Assembly (NCBI GenBank): GCA_963971285.1
Contig: OZ020248.1
Location: 21,659,873 to 21,723,872, forward strand
Length of the DNA stretch: 64,000 bases
Reading direction: 5' to 3'
Source of the DNA: Astropecten irregularis
Taxonomy: Eukaryota; Echinodermata; Asteroidea; Paxillosida; Astropectinidae
The translations under genes were made by a program, and so were the position numbers. Each line of letters begins with the position of its first letter. Position 1 is the first letter of the stretch. Positions 19,980 to 33,555 of the stretch are shown here, piece by piece. The notes beneath the pieces were generated by a model. It did not search any database. It saw nothing but the letters and a program-made list of their open reading frames with translations, and was not told the origin of the DNA.

Positions 19980-22900
19980 CACTGCTGGAGGTCTAGAAAA
20001 CCCTGAAATTAATACAAACAAAAATTGTCTTTACAAAGATTGATTGTTGAACCTGTTGTGAAAAGGGAACCTCTTGAAATTACTTCACTAGCAACATGTG
20101 CCATGATGGGGCAAAATGGTTTTAACTTCAGATGTATGCATGCAGTTTGTTTGCCATGTGACAAACAAGTGACTCAGATGTACAGCACATAAACATGTAC
20201 ATGTAATTATTTTTTCCCTGCAGTTACTATTGTAAACATTATGAACTTTTTCTACTTTTTCTTCTTCTTCTTCTTTTTTTTTTTTTGGGGGGGGGGAGGG
20301 GGCACTGTCATTTATTCTTCATTGATCATTATTTTCTCAATGAACACAATAAATAATCCAATAATTCCCACATCATAGGTTCAATCCAATCGGTTTTTTT
20401 TTCTGGTGAAATAAATGAAAACCTACCACGTTTTCTTTTAGCATGGGCTTGGCTTGCATCACTGTTCTTGCATTTGTCCTTTTCTTGCTGACCACTGTCA
20501 TTTGACTTTGTCTGCATTCCTATAAAGTTTACCTTCATGAGCTCCTTTGCTCTATTGTTGAGTACTTTGGGTGAGGTACACATGTATCTGCACTGGAGCC
20601 TTGGGGCATTTGGAAGTAGCACCATGGTGTGTGGCTTAGTCTTGCTACCAGCTGGCCCAGTTGCCATGACATGATGGCCAGCAGATGAGGTGGAGTGTTG
20701 CTCACCATGGTGTGTGGCTTAGTCTTGCTACCAGCTGGCCCAGTGGCCATGACATGATGGCCAGCAGATGAGATGGAGTGTTGCTCACCATGGTGTGTGA
20801 CTTAGTCTTGCTACCACCTGGCCCAGTCACCATGACATGATGGCCAGCAGATGAGGTGGAGTGTTGCTCACCATGGTGTGTGGCTTAGTCTTGCTGCCAG
20901 CTGGCCCAGTCACCATGACATGATGACCAGCAGATGATATGGAGTGTTGCTCACCATGGTGTGTGGCTTAGTCTTGCTACCAACTGGCCCAGTTGCCATG
21001 ACATGATGTAAGCAGATGAGGTGGAGTGTTGCTCACCATGGTGTGTGGCTAAGTCTTGCTACCAGCTGGCCCAGTTGCCATGACATGATGACCAGCAGAT
21101 GAGGTGGAGTGTTTCTCACCATGGTGTGTGGCTTAGTCTTGCTACCAGCTGGCCCAGTTGCCATGACATGATGGCTAGCAAATGAGGTGGAGTGTTGCTC
21201 ACCATGGTGTGTGGCTTAGTCTTGCTACCAGCTGGCCCAGTTGCCATGACATGATGACCAGCAGATGAGATGGAGTGTTGCTCACCATGTTGTGTGGCTT
21301 AGTCTTGCTACCAGCTGGCCCAGTTGCCATGACATGATGGCCAGCAGATGAGACGGAGTGTTGCTCACCATGGTGTGTGGCTTAGTCTTGCTACCAGCTG
21401 GCCCAGTTGCCATGACATGATGGAAAGCAGATGAGGTGGAGTGTTGCTCAAGTTGAATAAATTGATTGCTTTGTAAGCAGACAATCATTCTCATTTTGCA
21501 AATGCTTCTTCTCAATCTGGCCATTGTTCATTTCGAAATGTTTGGCCAGCCTTTCCCATTCCTCCTTTTCCTGCGTTATTTCCTGAAGTCTTTCCTTTCT
21601 TCAGGTCTCCTGTCACTTTTGTTTGTGAGTATATTGATCTGTCTGTTTCTATCAATGATCTTGAAGTGCTGCTGGTTCAGTTTTAGATTTATCTGAGATA
21701 TTGTCTCAAGTAATGCTATGATCCGAGAAGACTTCATGTGGTTTTTATCACGAGAGATAAATAAAGATTCCCGTACATCATTTATTGCAATTAATGCATT
21801 GTTATACATTCCCAGGAGGGTCTCAAACTTAAAAACTTTTCCTTTCCCTTTCTCTATTGCTCATGTGTTGTTCGGAAGACTAGCTGTGTTTCTCTGAGTC
21901 TGTTTTCATAGCTATCAACAATCATACGAACAACATTAATGTCAGCCGGGAACTCCTTATTTGGTATGGTTTCATCCATGTTTGTGTTCAATGGACAGTG
22001 AAGTACTTCACTAATTGTACTAATTCAATACAATTCAATGACATTTATTTCCACTGTGTGGGGGCAACTTCCTAAAAGCCGAGGCTTGTGTGGGATGTGC
22101 TGTGACATACATTTACAAAACATGACAGGACAAGACAGAATAATTACACAATACATTTACGTCTTCCAAATGAAAGTAAACAAAGCTTATAAAACAATTT
22201 TAAAAGGGGAAAATATAAAGAAACAAAAACAAAAACAAAAGAAAACCATATTACATTATACATTGTGTTAACAAAACGCAACATGTTCAACCTTGTGTGT
22301 ATACCTGCTGGCATATAGCCTGAAATTATACATGCAATCTTGGGCAGTTATAACTTGCTGCAGAGTTTTACCTTATTTTTTACAGCCATTGAATTACAGT
22401 AGTGTAAATCTGCTATGGCACATGATATACAGACATCCTTGCCCACATGTGAACAACACCTCAGCACCACACCATTTAAAATGAGAAGAAACCCTTGGTC
22501 TTTGAAGTTTCTTACCACTTCCTGAAAGAACACTGTAAACAATAGATGTCATAGAATGAGAACAGGGTTACATGTACAAAACTGTTGCATTACTTATCAT
22601 ATCTTGATTTTTTCTAGTTAGGGTTAGGGTTAGGATTAATTGAAATTCATTACCGTCCACAAAATAGAATATCCCTATAAAACACTATCTATTTCATCAA
22701 CTACTTCTGTGGGAGGCATATCTCGCTGAATACAGATCTTTCCTGACATCTCATTCTTGGCAAGGAGCTCTCTGTGTTTTTCAATTGGAATTGTTCCTAA
22801 AGAATATCTCTGGTAAGTGGAGGAAATTGAGAGCTTGTGAGGCTGGGATTGTCACTGATAGACATGATACTAGGCCAATGTAGTGGACTGTACAACGTTG

Positions 22901-25900
22901 TGTAATGCAAAATGGTCGATGGTGTTCAGATTGTTTATCACACCCGTATGCTTGTGCATCAAATTGGTAAGTGCCCTAAACACTCCTTCTGCAGTGGCCC
23001 TTTGAATGATAGAATTGCTTGGGCCACACAGCTCTTTTGGCTTTTTTATTTAGACTGGTGATCTCATCTACGATACGTTAATACTTATGAGTACATTAGT
23101 TCAATGATAAAGTTCTAAATGTTAACTGATTAACTGAATTGATTGCCATAATATATAGTCCTTAACAAAACAGAGGACAAGAACAAATCCCCGGTGTATC
23201 AGCCATTTCTGATACTTCTTGTTGGCAGCAGTGAATGTCTCAAGAGGCTGACATTCAACAATGGTAAATGACAGGACGTCAACATTTACACTGGTATGGT
23301 CACCAGCCTCATTCACTATCCTTACATGCCAATTGGCATCACCAAACAGTGCGTTCAAGTGTTTCCACTGAATGACATGGAAATGTTGAGGCTGCACTTC
23401 TTCAAAACCAACTTCCTCAACTTAACGCTGCAATGTTTATTGCTGTGTGCTGGCGCATGGATGGTCACTTGTGAATTAGAGCGTCTTACAATATTCAATT
23501 GCTCCTGACTCTGTTTGAGAAAAAAACACAAAACAGACACAAACTATTAATGCCTTCACTTTGCTTTGCTGCGGACCATGCCATCCATTTTCCATATGCT
23601 TGATAAGCTTGATTGTGTCATCGTAGTCCCATGTTTTCTTCTCAATCTTGTTCTTCTTCGCATTTGCTATGCTACCATCACCTTCACTGTTGCTATTGCT
23701 AGTAATATGGGCTCGTTTTGGAGCCAAGTTTGCCATTTTCTCCACCATGTACCAGTACCAGTCTCCAACGTGACCTTAGACATGTCATGTTGGTACAACT
23801 GTAGCACTAGCAGCGTTTACATTATACATAGCCTACCGATTACCCGTGGAATAAGTATTCGTGTCTCAAGGGAGGCTTGCAAAATGTTCCACTGTGCCAT
23901 GTTAAAGGACGCAAAAAACATAGAGCGTAAAAACATTTTTGTAAGAATTTGCAACCTTGAGAAAATTTCTCAGTGGTTGCAAGTTTTTTTAGCGTCGTGT
24001 GAAAAGGCCTTACGTTTTCAAATTCAGGATAGATCAAGATACTTTGCATCTTCCCTGCCTCTTGCCCTTGTGAGCTATTTCACTATACAGTACTGCTTCT
24101 TCTGTTTTGTAACCACACTTCTTGCCTTGGATGCAGCTAAGCCTCGTAGCTCTTCTGTCTTTGCCAATGGTTTTGGCTGACCATCGCACTCATGATGTTT
24201 TTATTGATGATCGAGCACAGCTTGTGCACATAATTCTTCATTTTCCTCCTTTCCTACAATCCCAACCCAAACCACCATTTTGTAATCTGTAGAATGCAAG
24301 CTCAGTATTTTGATAGTACTATGTTTAATGTGCAGGAAAGGTGTGATTCTGCTGATGTTCATACATAGATGTAATATGTACTCAATTTGCATAAATGTCT
24401 TTCTGAATGTTTCTATTATTATTATGTAGTCATTATACAGGAATTGACATCATTTGTTCAGACACTGGGTAAATGATTGAAATGTCACTACTCAATGCCA
24501 CAATGAAATACCAGGTAAGTATCTTCACATCAGTGTGACAAGTGTTCACCAGTGTTATGGTTTACATCCTCAGATCTTACACTTCTGCTTTCAACCACAT
24601 TTAGACATTACAATGTAGTAAAAATGCTATTTTACAGGATTTTATTTAGACTTTGTCAAATTTAAAAAATCCGTACCACATACTTCATTGTGGATTGATC
24701 CATGTAGTTTTAAATTAAGCTGTGCTTTCTTCCATTTTCATTTTTAAAACAGAACATTAATTTTATTAAGAGACTACAAATATTTAAGAGATAGTTGGTG
24801 TTAGCACTTGAACCCTGGAATGACCCAACTTCAGGGTGTCACTGGGGCTTCAAACCTCAGCTGACGGTTCAGGTTATGACCCATACTCAGTTTATATTCA
24901 GCTAATGAATATTGGTTAAAGTTTGAAAATTGTAGATATGTGAATTTGTTAAAGTTGTTTTCATTGGTATATAGCAGACTTGTATTTTATTCTTAAATGC
25001 TTATCTTTACTACAAATTTAGAGAAGTAACAAGTAAACAAAGACTTGATTTTTGCATCTGATCTCTGCAGACTTATAATGATGTACTGCTTTGATAGATG
25101 ATTCAGTTTTCTGGGTTGTGCAGATTGTAAAACAAATGATTAGATTTACTGAGTGTAGGTTTGCAAACTAAACAATGTACATGCATTCTTCAGCAGCTGT
25201 TTTCTACACTGCTGATGTTATGACATTTGTAATGATACAGCAGCCCAAACATGCAAATTAATGTTTTGTCAAAATGTTCCACTGCCACTGCAAAATGCTC
25301 CACACTACTGAAATACCTGAGAATCTTCTCCAGAGCTCTTGGAAAGATCAACATGCAGCTTGAATGTTAAGCAAGAGACACCTTGAACACAGTATCAGAA
25401 CTGTCATTGCCTGAAGAATTGATGTATGAATCAACATGTGCAGTTATGACAACTGACATCCAACATGAGTGGATCAAACATCCTCAGCCTGCACCCTCAT
25501 CATCATCACTTTCACTCTCTCCAAGACAGCAGTGAATCTGTGCCAGGTACTGAGCTTGTGATGTGTTTCTTCTCATCAGTCAGAGATCTGCTAAGATGTC
25601 AGATTTCAACAATGTCACTGATTCTCTTCAAGGCTGGTACAAGTGCCTAACTAACATCCTGATGAAGGAGGCACAACTGTGCTGCATGGGTAAAGGTGCA
25701 GGAGTCCTGAAAATCCATTGAGATTATTGAGATGAAGTGAACACACATCATTGTTATAATTGAACTTCACTATTGCAAAAGCTGTACAGACACACAGTAC
25801 AGCCAACCAGTAGGAGAGTGATACTGCTACCATGCAGCATTCATTGATAAATGACATGCAGTGAAACATCCTGATGAATGATACATGTGAAAAGCCATCA

Positions 25901-28900
25901 GTGTGTACAGAACTACAGAGATAATCATGGTATCCTCAACAACAACTTGTGGACTTGAGCAGTGAGCATCAACAGTGGAGTGGAGCATATGGCAATTCAT
26001 TCTGTCAACCATTTCCTTTTGAGTTATGTTGCTACAGGTTCACATTGATCTGCACATTCCTTCTTTTACATAAATAAGTAAACGTAATAATTTGTTTATC
26101 AAAGGTGATATAGGTTTATGAATCCTGGTTGCATTTCATTCACGTTGTATGAAGTCCTGTCACACATAATATATAACATTCATTCATTTACTGAACTGCA
26201 GGAGGTACTCACATTTTAGAGCAAACTGAAGAAATCTGTGAAACTCTGATGAGAATTCTCATGTTGAAGTTATTTTCTATATTTCATTGATTTGTATTGA
26301 ATGCTATGAGCATCCCAACAGCACATGAATGGCAAACTGTTATGAAATACAGTTGTTAGATGTTACAAATTAAGGACTAGCCATTACTTGTTAGACACTT
26401 TAATGTAATTGAAAGCAGAAGTGTTGTTGTATTTTCTCTTTCCAAGTCATGTATGTATCTTATAAATTACCACAATTCTTGGTTATTGTTCTTGCATGTT
26501 TGGTCCAGCACAAAATGTAAAGTTGAAGTGACATTGCATGATTTTGCTCACAGCTGTCAAGAAACTGTGATTATTAAACATGTCTTCAATTGACAAGTTT
26601 GTAATAGCTTTTAAATGGTATGATCTGCATATCTTAAAAATACTCCATGGTATTGTCAAATGCTGAGCATTCATTACAACCTCACCCATGGTCCCTGTAG
26701 ATTCGTTCTCTTTTCTTTCTGTTTTTCTTTTAGAATTTCAAACAGAAGATTCCTGTTGATCTTGACAGATTGCTAGAAATCCTCCCACAATGTCTTGGTC
26801 ACAGAGTCAAAGATCCATGGCATCACTCCGTAGTGAATGTTTTTGGCAGCTGTCCTCTTTTATGCGAATTGCATCTCTCATGTAATTTGGGCTTTTTTCC
26901 ATTCTCCTATCAATTTCTTTCATTCTTACGGCACTCTACATCCATGTCTCTCTGTAAATAAACACCTGATTGTGGAGGCCTTGATGCATAAAGAGTCTGC
27001 ACCACTGGTGATGTCATGCAATAGGGTTATGGTCTAGTTAGTGTAACACTTGAAAGAAGGCAACAATGAGTCAGGTGGTTCCTGATGATACCCCCACCTC
27101 TGAGTGGTTAATACAAAGAACCAGCAATGGATATTGTTGGTCTTTGGGGGACCTTTATACCACAAGTGTTTTCAGTTGTAGAAGAAATAAAGAATTCTGT
27201 CCATTATGTACTGAAAAGTGTTTATTTGAAGGAGTTAGTATGATCATCTTTGTTGTGCTGTTTGTTTTGTTTGTTTACTTTTCTTTGTTGTTGTTGTTGT
27301 TTTTTGCAGGTAGAGCATTCACTCCAATCATGTGTTTTTCAAAATGCATGTAATGAAGAGAATTTTTGTTATCTGTTTCCAGAGAAACTCATGTATGAAG
27401 ATTGCATATAGCAAAACAGTGTAATTGATCAGTGGGACATTGCCATTGACATTCTCCTAATTCATAAATTATCAGGGGAGGGGGAAACTTGGCCTCATCC
27501 CCCACCAGGATTGGCAGGGAAATGCCACTACCCATGTATGAGAGATGTACATGTAGAAAGAGCCCCACCAACCAGAAACCATAAAATTGAGAAGAACATG
27601 AAAATGGAAGTTTTCAGCTTCATTTTGGTATATGGCTTGATTGCCTGAGAAACTTGTGAGTATTTGTAATAATTGTTTGAAATTAGCCATTTTGCATGGA
27701 GCCTACGGGAAATTATTTACTGGTCTGCGTCTATTGAGCAGAGTGTCTGCCGCCCTCTGTTGGGGACATCAGGTACATGCACACATTCCAGCAAGCCCTG
27801 AGGGGGAGGGTTCATTAGCCTGCGATGTACACCCAGCAATATAGAGTGCCGGACAAAAAGAAGGGGGGGGGGACACTGCAGTAATGACGGACAGTTTATT
27901 GTGCTGTCGGATTGGTGTATACAAAATATTTTTTCTTTATGGTCCGACTTCTATGACTGGAAAGTGATCAACTGTGTCCAAGATGAGCCAGGGATGGGGA
28001 AGGGTGGGGCTTGGAATAGGGGAGGGGTCGAATTGGGGAGGGCAGGGGTGGGGAGAAGTAATGAAAGCAGGGAAATATATTTAGCTGACTTTAGATTTAT
28101 AAAAGACATTTCGGGGTAGCGACAGATAAGCTCCCATTTGAAAAGATGAAATTAGCTGCAGACCAGAAATTGATTGGAAGTTAAAAAAAACTACCAAGAT
28201 TGTGGGAGGGGGAAGGATTTCCTTCCTCTATGCTCGCACATATCCTCCATGAATTGTTGACAGCAAAATGTTTTAAGATTCCCCAGTCAAGGAAAAATGC
28301 TGGTGGTTCAAGCCCACCCAGGGACGGGGGTTAATGTTTTGCTTTATTTCATTTATTTTATGCAAAAGGTCATTAAGATTCCCCTTCAAGGAAATGTGAG
28401 ACACCTGTTTGCTTGATGAGTTCACACTGCACTGATTTGTGGTTGATGTTTACCATGAGTGACAACTTGACACGACATGAGAGGGCGCTCTCCATAAAAA
28501 CTGTTTATTGGCACCTGGATGAGACGGTACCCAGACGTCTACAGTACAAAATCAACCAGTATTGTGTAGAGCACGTGCATCTACATGCTGTATGTACAGA
28601 ATGTACTTGCGCGAAGTTCGGATAGGAAGTCTGAAAGTTTTCTCGAGACTTTTCGTTTTGTGTTCCAGTTTGTCTCATGTTCATTTGTAAAACTGTATTT
28701 TCACGTTGACTGGACAAGCAGGCTTGGTACGGCCTGGTATTCTGTCCCTGCTGTAGTTTTAGATCCATAGAGTCAGCGTACCAATGTTTCATCTCGTGAG
28801 AAGTGAACCCAGTTGGACTGGCCATGCTGAGATTGCTGACCGTGTGTGTGCCACTCGGAAAGGAGAGACTCGTGAACTCGGCTGCCCAAGGTCACCATGG

Positions 28901-30467
28901 AATGGAGACAAGCTAAGGAGACTGAGCATACACTTACACGGAATTTCGTACATGGTGTTATCATGTACACAGTATAGCGGACTGACTGCACTTTGCTGCT
29001 CTGTGGTTGCCATGTTTTGCAACTCAACACGTGAATCGATATCCTGCACTTTATTACAAACAAAAACTGACACTCGGAGCCTCAAAGTCAAAGTGTGAAA
29101 AACCTCAACTTCCACAGCAGCTTGATCGATCGGTATCTGACTTCTGACTAGCCAGTGGTAAGTACATGATGCTACAGACAGGTAGGTAAACTAATTGGTA
29201 ATCCTGTGTTTTACTTTTACCAGGCCCTGAATGTACTACAACTCCTGTTGGTCACAAATCATCAAGCTTTTCCTCCAATCAGCGCTGAGCCTTTTTGGAG
29301 GGGCTCAGCGCCCAGTTTGGGATGGCGTTAAAATACACTGATGTAGACCGGCTTCGTTTTGACAATTTTTAGTTTGACCCACAAGACCTCGGTGTCGACA
29401 TCAAGTTCTGGGCAATGAGTGGCTATGATGTCATCCCTCACTGTGATGAGTACTAAGGCTGCAGTTTGTAACCGATTACCCGAGTAACCGACCGTCCGCT
29501 CGGGTACCCGAGTACATTTTTGCGGATAGGTTAATCGAAGTGTATTTTTTTTATGGGCCTTTTCTTTTTTATTAAAACATAAGTGCTTCTGGAGTTCACC
29601 AAGAAAAAATACCAAGATAGGGTGTTGAGCACAAAACCACGATCTTTTTTAAGATTGACAAGCCAGCTAAAAAAAGCCAGACATTTTCCAATCTCCCCTT
29701 CTTCCGGACATGGACATGGCCTTTGTGGACACATCCTTTGTGTAGCCAACAGTTTCCATTCACCAGACGGCATCATATTACAGCCTAAAACATCAGAGGA
29801 TTATCAGCAGAGCCGACAGCTATTCAACTTTATTCTTGAGAGGCTGACTGAGTATTTTTTTAAGTACATCGGGATTTTGTTTTTCAGGGGATCGTGATTT
29901 TCTGTCGGGGTATTTTTTAGAGGTTATTTTTTTAAAGGATTGATATCTTTTCAAGATTGCAAAATATAGGCAGGGTTTTGTTTCTTTCGGAAGATTGGGC
30001 ATTTCTTGGGTACCAGCCTTTTATTTCTCCAGAGGATTGGGATATTTCGGGGAATCAGGATTTTTTTTAGTTGGTCATGTTTTATTTTAGGAGTTTTTAG
30101 ACACTTTGTATTTCTGTGGAGGTAAGAACTTTAAATGGAGTATGGTCAATTTTATTTATTAATTTTTTTTGGGGGGAGGGGTTGTGATTTTTTTTTCCCA
30201 TGGATCTGTATTTTTTCAGGGATTGGTATTTTGAAGGGATTGATGACACTTTTCTTGGGACGAAGATTTATGAAGGAGCTGGCAAGGATTTTTCAGTAGA
30301 TCGTGATCATCGTGATTTCGTCAAGGGATTTTTTTTTCAGGGGATTGCCGATTTGTTTCGGCTTTCATTTTTTAAGTAAATTGGTGTTTTTTCCCCGACT
30401 CGGGAGATAGGCTCTCGATTCTCCAGGGACTGTCAACTCAAGTTGGACCAGAGCCAATTGGGCTGGG
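19980..30467 (+). repeat. Duplicated segment, copy 2 (10,488 bp)
   Basis: Identical to 9292-19779 wherever compared. All features of copy 1 recur at +10,688: minisatellite 20620-21448, coiled-coil exon 21448-21809, telomere-like tract about 22621, Myb-like exon 23563-23748, dispersed repeat 24147-27572, G-rich stretch about 27848-28068. I list those once only. This copy continues past 30467 into unique sequence that completes the hAT element. Confidence 0.97.
29280..29310. other. Perfect 10-bp stem hairpin
   Basis: GCGCTGAGCC is followed by a 10-base loop and then GGCTCAGCGC. It lies just downstream, in minus-strand sense, of the LINE endonuclease remnant, which has already lost its frame. 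The same hairpin is at 18592-18622 in copy 1. Its role is unknown. Confidence 0.6.
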
Positions 30468-31290
30468 CGGGTGAAATAAACACATGAAACCACACAGTCA
30501 CACTATGAACAGTGATTGGTTTGATCCGTGCATGGGCTGTCAATGATGTTGGCCGTGGGCCAATCAGCTTGGAGCAAGGGCGGGGTGTACTTGCCACCGG
30601 CAAGATCAAAACAACAATTCTTTCAGCAGTTATCTGGAAAGTACTTTAAAAGAGCTGAATGGGGATGGCAAATGTGGTTGGACGGACGGAATAAGCACGT
30701 GTCAAGTAGAGCACCTTTGCATCATGTCATTGGCTAGTTTTTACACGGGCTGTCAATGATGTAGGCCAGAGACCAATAATGTGGCTTAACAATAGTTCTC
30801 GGCGCTTGTTCTCAGTGAATTTCATAATCAGAAAAAAATCAGTACCTACGACCGTAGAACTACAAACAGACTGCGTTGTGTCACTGTGTGGAGGTATTTT
30901 TTCATGATCCGTTATTGATGTAGGGCCAACCGTTTTGTCTGTTCTACCGCCTTATAATTCACGATGTCTGACTGATTTCTGCCATTCATTATCCTGAAAA
31001 AAAATGTTATCTGCCGACTTCCTCAAAGATCGAAACTGACTATTTCTTTGTTTTTCTTGTTTTCTTTGTTGTACGGGTAATCGTAACCGTAACCGAAAAA
31101 CCAGACGGGTAATCGGTTACAAAATTATCCGCAAACTTACAGCCCTAATGAGTACCCCACCTCTGGTGCTACCTTTGTTCCCTGTCTCGATACGATCTTT
31201 CCTGACGATGGTGAAATTAGGGGGGAAACATTCACTGTTCCTAACCTCTGGCAAAAGCCAAGTCTCTGTAGCCAGCACCACATGTGGGTC
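29328..31290 (-). pseudogene. LINE apurinic-type endonuclease fragment split by hAT
   Basis: On the minus strand, 31148-31265 encodes HDPHVVLATETWLLPEV, then NSECFPPNFTIVRKDRIETG and GGVLI. The frame resumes at 29453 as TVRDDIIATHCPELDVDTEV and LWVKLKIVKTKPVYISVF. The (L/I)xTETWL box contains the catalytic Glu of the APE-like endonuclease of CR1/L2/Rex-type non-LTR retrotransposons, and P-x-x-(Y/F)-x-x-x-R-x-D followed by GGV(L/F)I is typical of the same domain. Between the two halves sits a hAT element. Upstream of HDPH the frame is lost (stops at about 31270), and no reverse transcriptase is seen, so the element was already degraded. The endonuclease would nick target DNA to prime reverse transcription. 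Confidence 0.75.
29454..31147 (+). mobile_element. Complete non-autonomous hAT element, 1,694 bp, 8-bp TSD
   Basis: The left end TAAGGCTGCAGTTTG and the reverse complement of the right end TAGGGCTGTAAGTTTG form imperfect terminal inverted repeats of the hAT type, with GTAACCGATTACCCG motifs just inside both ends. The flanking 8-mers are identical: ATGAGTAC at 29446-29453 and at 31148-31155. The interior is T- and G-rich with degenerate short repeats (29880-30360) and no transposase frame, so it must have been mobilised in trans. It interrupts the LINE endonuclease frame at GGVLI|TVRDD. Confidence 0.88.
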
Positions 31291-31973
31291 ATGCTCAGCA
31301 ATCTGTCAAGCAAGTCATCCCAATCCCTATTAAATGCTTGAATTGTTTGGACAGACGTTTCATCAATTTGAAATAGTTTTGCAATTTCTTATAGGGAATG
31401 GCCTACTCCCACTGTCTCCCACAGTCTGTCTGAATGTGTGGCCAACATCAAGCCAGGTGGTTTCCGGAAGATAGGCTTGATCTCTATCGGTTTCAGATTT
31501 ATAAAAAAAAATTGGTCGCTTCTCAAACCAAAACCAGTGTACAGATTTACCAGACGGTTTCGCTGAGAAGTATATGGCCTTATTCACGGCGCATCCATCT
31601 TGTCACCGTCCTTGTATACCCGTTGGAAAATATAACACTAATTCCTAAAGAGAAAGCGGGTACCAGACTACTTGGAATCCAAGCCTCGGTTTGATTGCAC
31701 TGCTTCGAATGCAGGATGGATGCACCGTGAATAACGTCTATTCTGTGAGATGTACCTTACATGTAGGTCACTATTTGGTGACATTGTCTATTAGTTACAA
31801 ATTGTTGCAACTAAATATTACCCATGAAAAAAAAACAGAGAAAAGAAATGAATTGTTAATCTTTCGAAAATGTTGCAGAAAAAAACGACACGTTTTGTGT
31901 GTGTGTGTGTGAATTTGGCACGCTAAACTTGACTGATTTGCATATTTGTCACATGATCGTGGATCCGTCGCCA

Positions 31974-32319
31974 CAGTATATGGTGATTCAGTATCGATTC
32001 TCCACAGTATATGGCGATTCAGTATCGATTCTCCACAGTATATGGCGATTCAGTATCGATTCTCCACAGTATATGGCGATTCAGTATCGATTCTCCACAG
32101 TATATGGCGATTCAGTATCGATTCTCCACAGTATATGGCGATTCAGTATCGATTCTCCACAGTATATGGCGATTCAGTATCGATTCTCCACAGTATATGG
32201 CGATTCAGTATCGATTCTCCACAGTATATGGCGATTCAGTATCGATTCTCCACAGTATATGGCGATTCAGTATCGATTCTCCAAAGTATATGGCGATTCA
32301 GTATCGATTCTCCACAGTA
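31974..32319 (+). repeat. 31-bp minisatellite, 11 units
   Basis: The unit contains CAGTATATGGCGATTCAG and TATCGATTCTCCA; CAGTATATGG recurs every 31 bp from 31974 to 32315. All three plus-strand frames stay open through the array because 31 is not a multiple of 3 and the unit lacks stops, which gives spurious ORFs of 104-150 codons. The array resumes at 33556 on the other side of a transposon. Confidence 0.95.
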
Positions 32320-33555
32320 CAGTAAAACCTCGATTAGTCAACCTCGTATGACCCGAAAGCTTGCTTAAGTCGACGTGATGATTTATTCCCGCCGAAAGAA
32401 TAGGCTTCTGTGTACAAAAATACTTTCGTATGTCGAATTACCTGCGTCAAAAGCCCGTTTGAGTCGAAGATTTCCCGTTCCGAACAATGAAAAAATCGTC
32501 TTAATTAGGTGTTAAAATGACTTAAAAACTTTTCTATAAACTCCGCGGTAACTATTTTAATGTGGTTACTCGGCTTTCACGTTCCCATTGTGAAGAAATG
32601 AGTCTAACCTATTGCGTGGAGATCGACTGCATGCGATGCGCGTTATGCTATGTTGGCCCCCATGCGGTACACAACAATGCTTTGACACACAACACTTCCG
32701 CAATCCACGTAGCCTAAATACAACCGCACTGAACCCATGACAATGCACGCGTACATGCACCCCATTCATGTTCGGCCAACTTAACGTCTGGAACAAAGAC
32801 TGACTCGGGGTTAGCGCACGTAGCCTAAATACAACCGCACTGAACGCACACATTACCGTGATAATGCACGCGTACATGTACCGCATTCACGTTTGGCCAT
32901 TTTAACGTCTGGAGTAAAGACTAAGGGGGTACAGCAATTGATCATTGACACAACCCCTATGGAGCATAACACGCACGTGCTCGCTGTATGTGCAGCGTGT
33001 GTTTATATGTTTGGGGTTTTATGACAGCTCGTTGACTGAGTCGTTACGCACAATACAAATGTTTGTTTTGCAGTACGGGCTTGAAGATCATTTTGTACCT
33101 CATTTTAATTTAAGAAAGATAAAAGATGCATTTTTATTATCATGTTTTCCAAACAAAAAACCAAGCTTAACTCTTTGAAAATTGAAGCGATCTCACGCGA
33201 TCATGGCGATGGATTATTTTTTTTATCGCAATAACGGTGCGGATATGAAACGCGTATTTTTTTTAGAAGACAAATAACGGCGCTAAATATCGGCAAAATA
33301 CCAACTCTCAGGTGAGAAATGTATAAAAACTCATACAATTTATTATTCATCATACATTATACAAATAAATAATTGAAAATGAAGTGCGTGTACATGTAAT
33401 TTGGCGACGGAACATGCCACTTCTATTGTGAGTCGATCCCCCCTATTCTATGTGCACAATTTGACTTCACTATTCAAAACATTCGTGAGTCGAAGCTTGG
33501 ATGAGTCGAAGTTAACATTCATTCCCTTGAGTTTCGACTCATCGAGGTTTTACTG
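32320..33555 (+). mobile_element. pogo/Tigger-like non-autonomous DNA transposon, 1,236 bp
   Basis: The element starts CAGTAAAACCTCGATTAGTC and ends with GACTCATCGAGGTTTTACTG, whose reverse complement is CAGTAAAACCTCGATGAGTC. The flanks are TA on both sides (32318-32319 and 33556-33557). CAGT-AxAACCTCG ends with a TA duplication are typical of pogo/Tigger elements in the Tc1/mariner superfamily. GTCGA motifs recur subterminally. An internal direct repeat of about 121 bp (GTAGCCTAAATACAACCGCA at about 32700 and 32821) is present. No transposase frame remains. It sits inside one unit of the 31-bp minisatellite. Confidence 0.85.

Noticed and set aside
9292-30467. Recent biological tandem duplication
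   Set aside because: Exact breakpoints at an arbitrary 200-N gap, complementary truncation of features and apparent total identity make an assembly artefact more likely.
32010-32320. CRISPR array
   Set aside because: The 31-bp units are contiguous with no spacers, and this is an animal genome.
31899-32368. Three overlapping ORFs of 104-150 codons
   Set aside because: They are the same 31-bp minisatellite read in three frames. Openness in all frames is a property of the unit, not evidence of coding.
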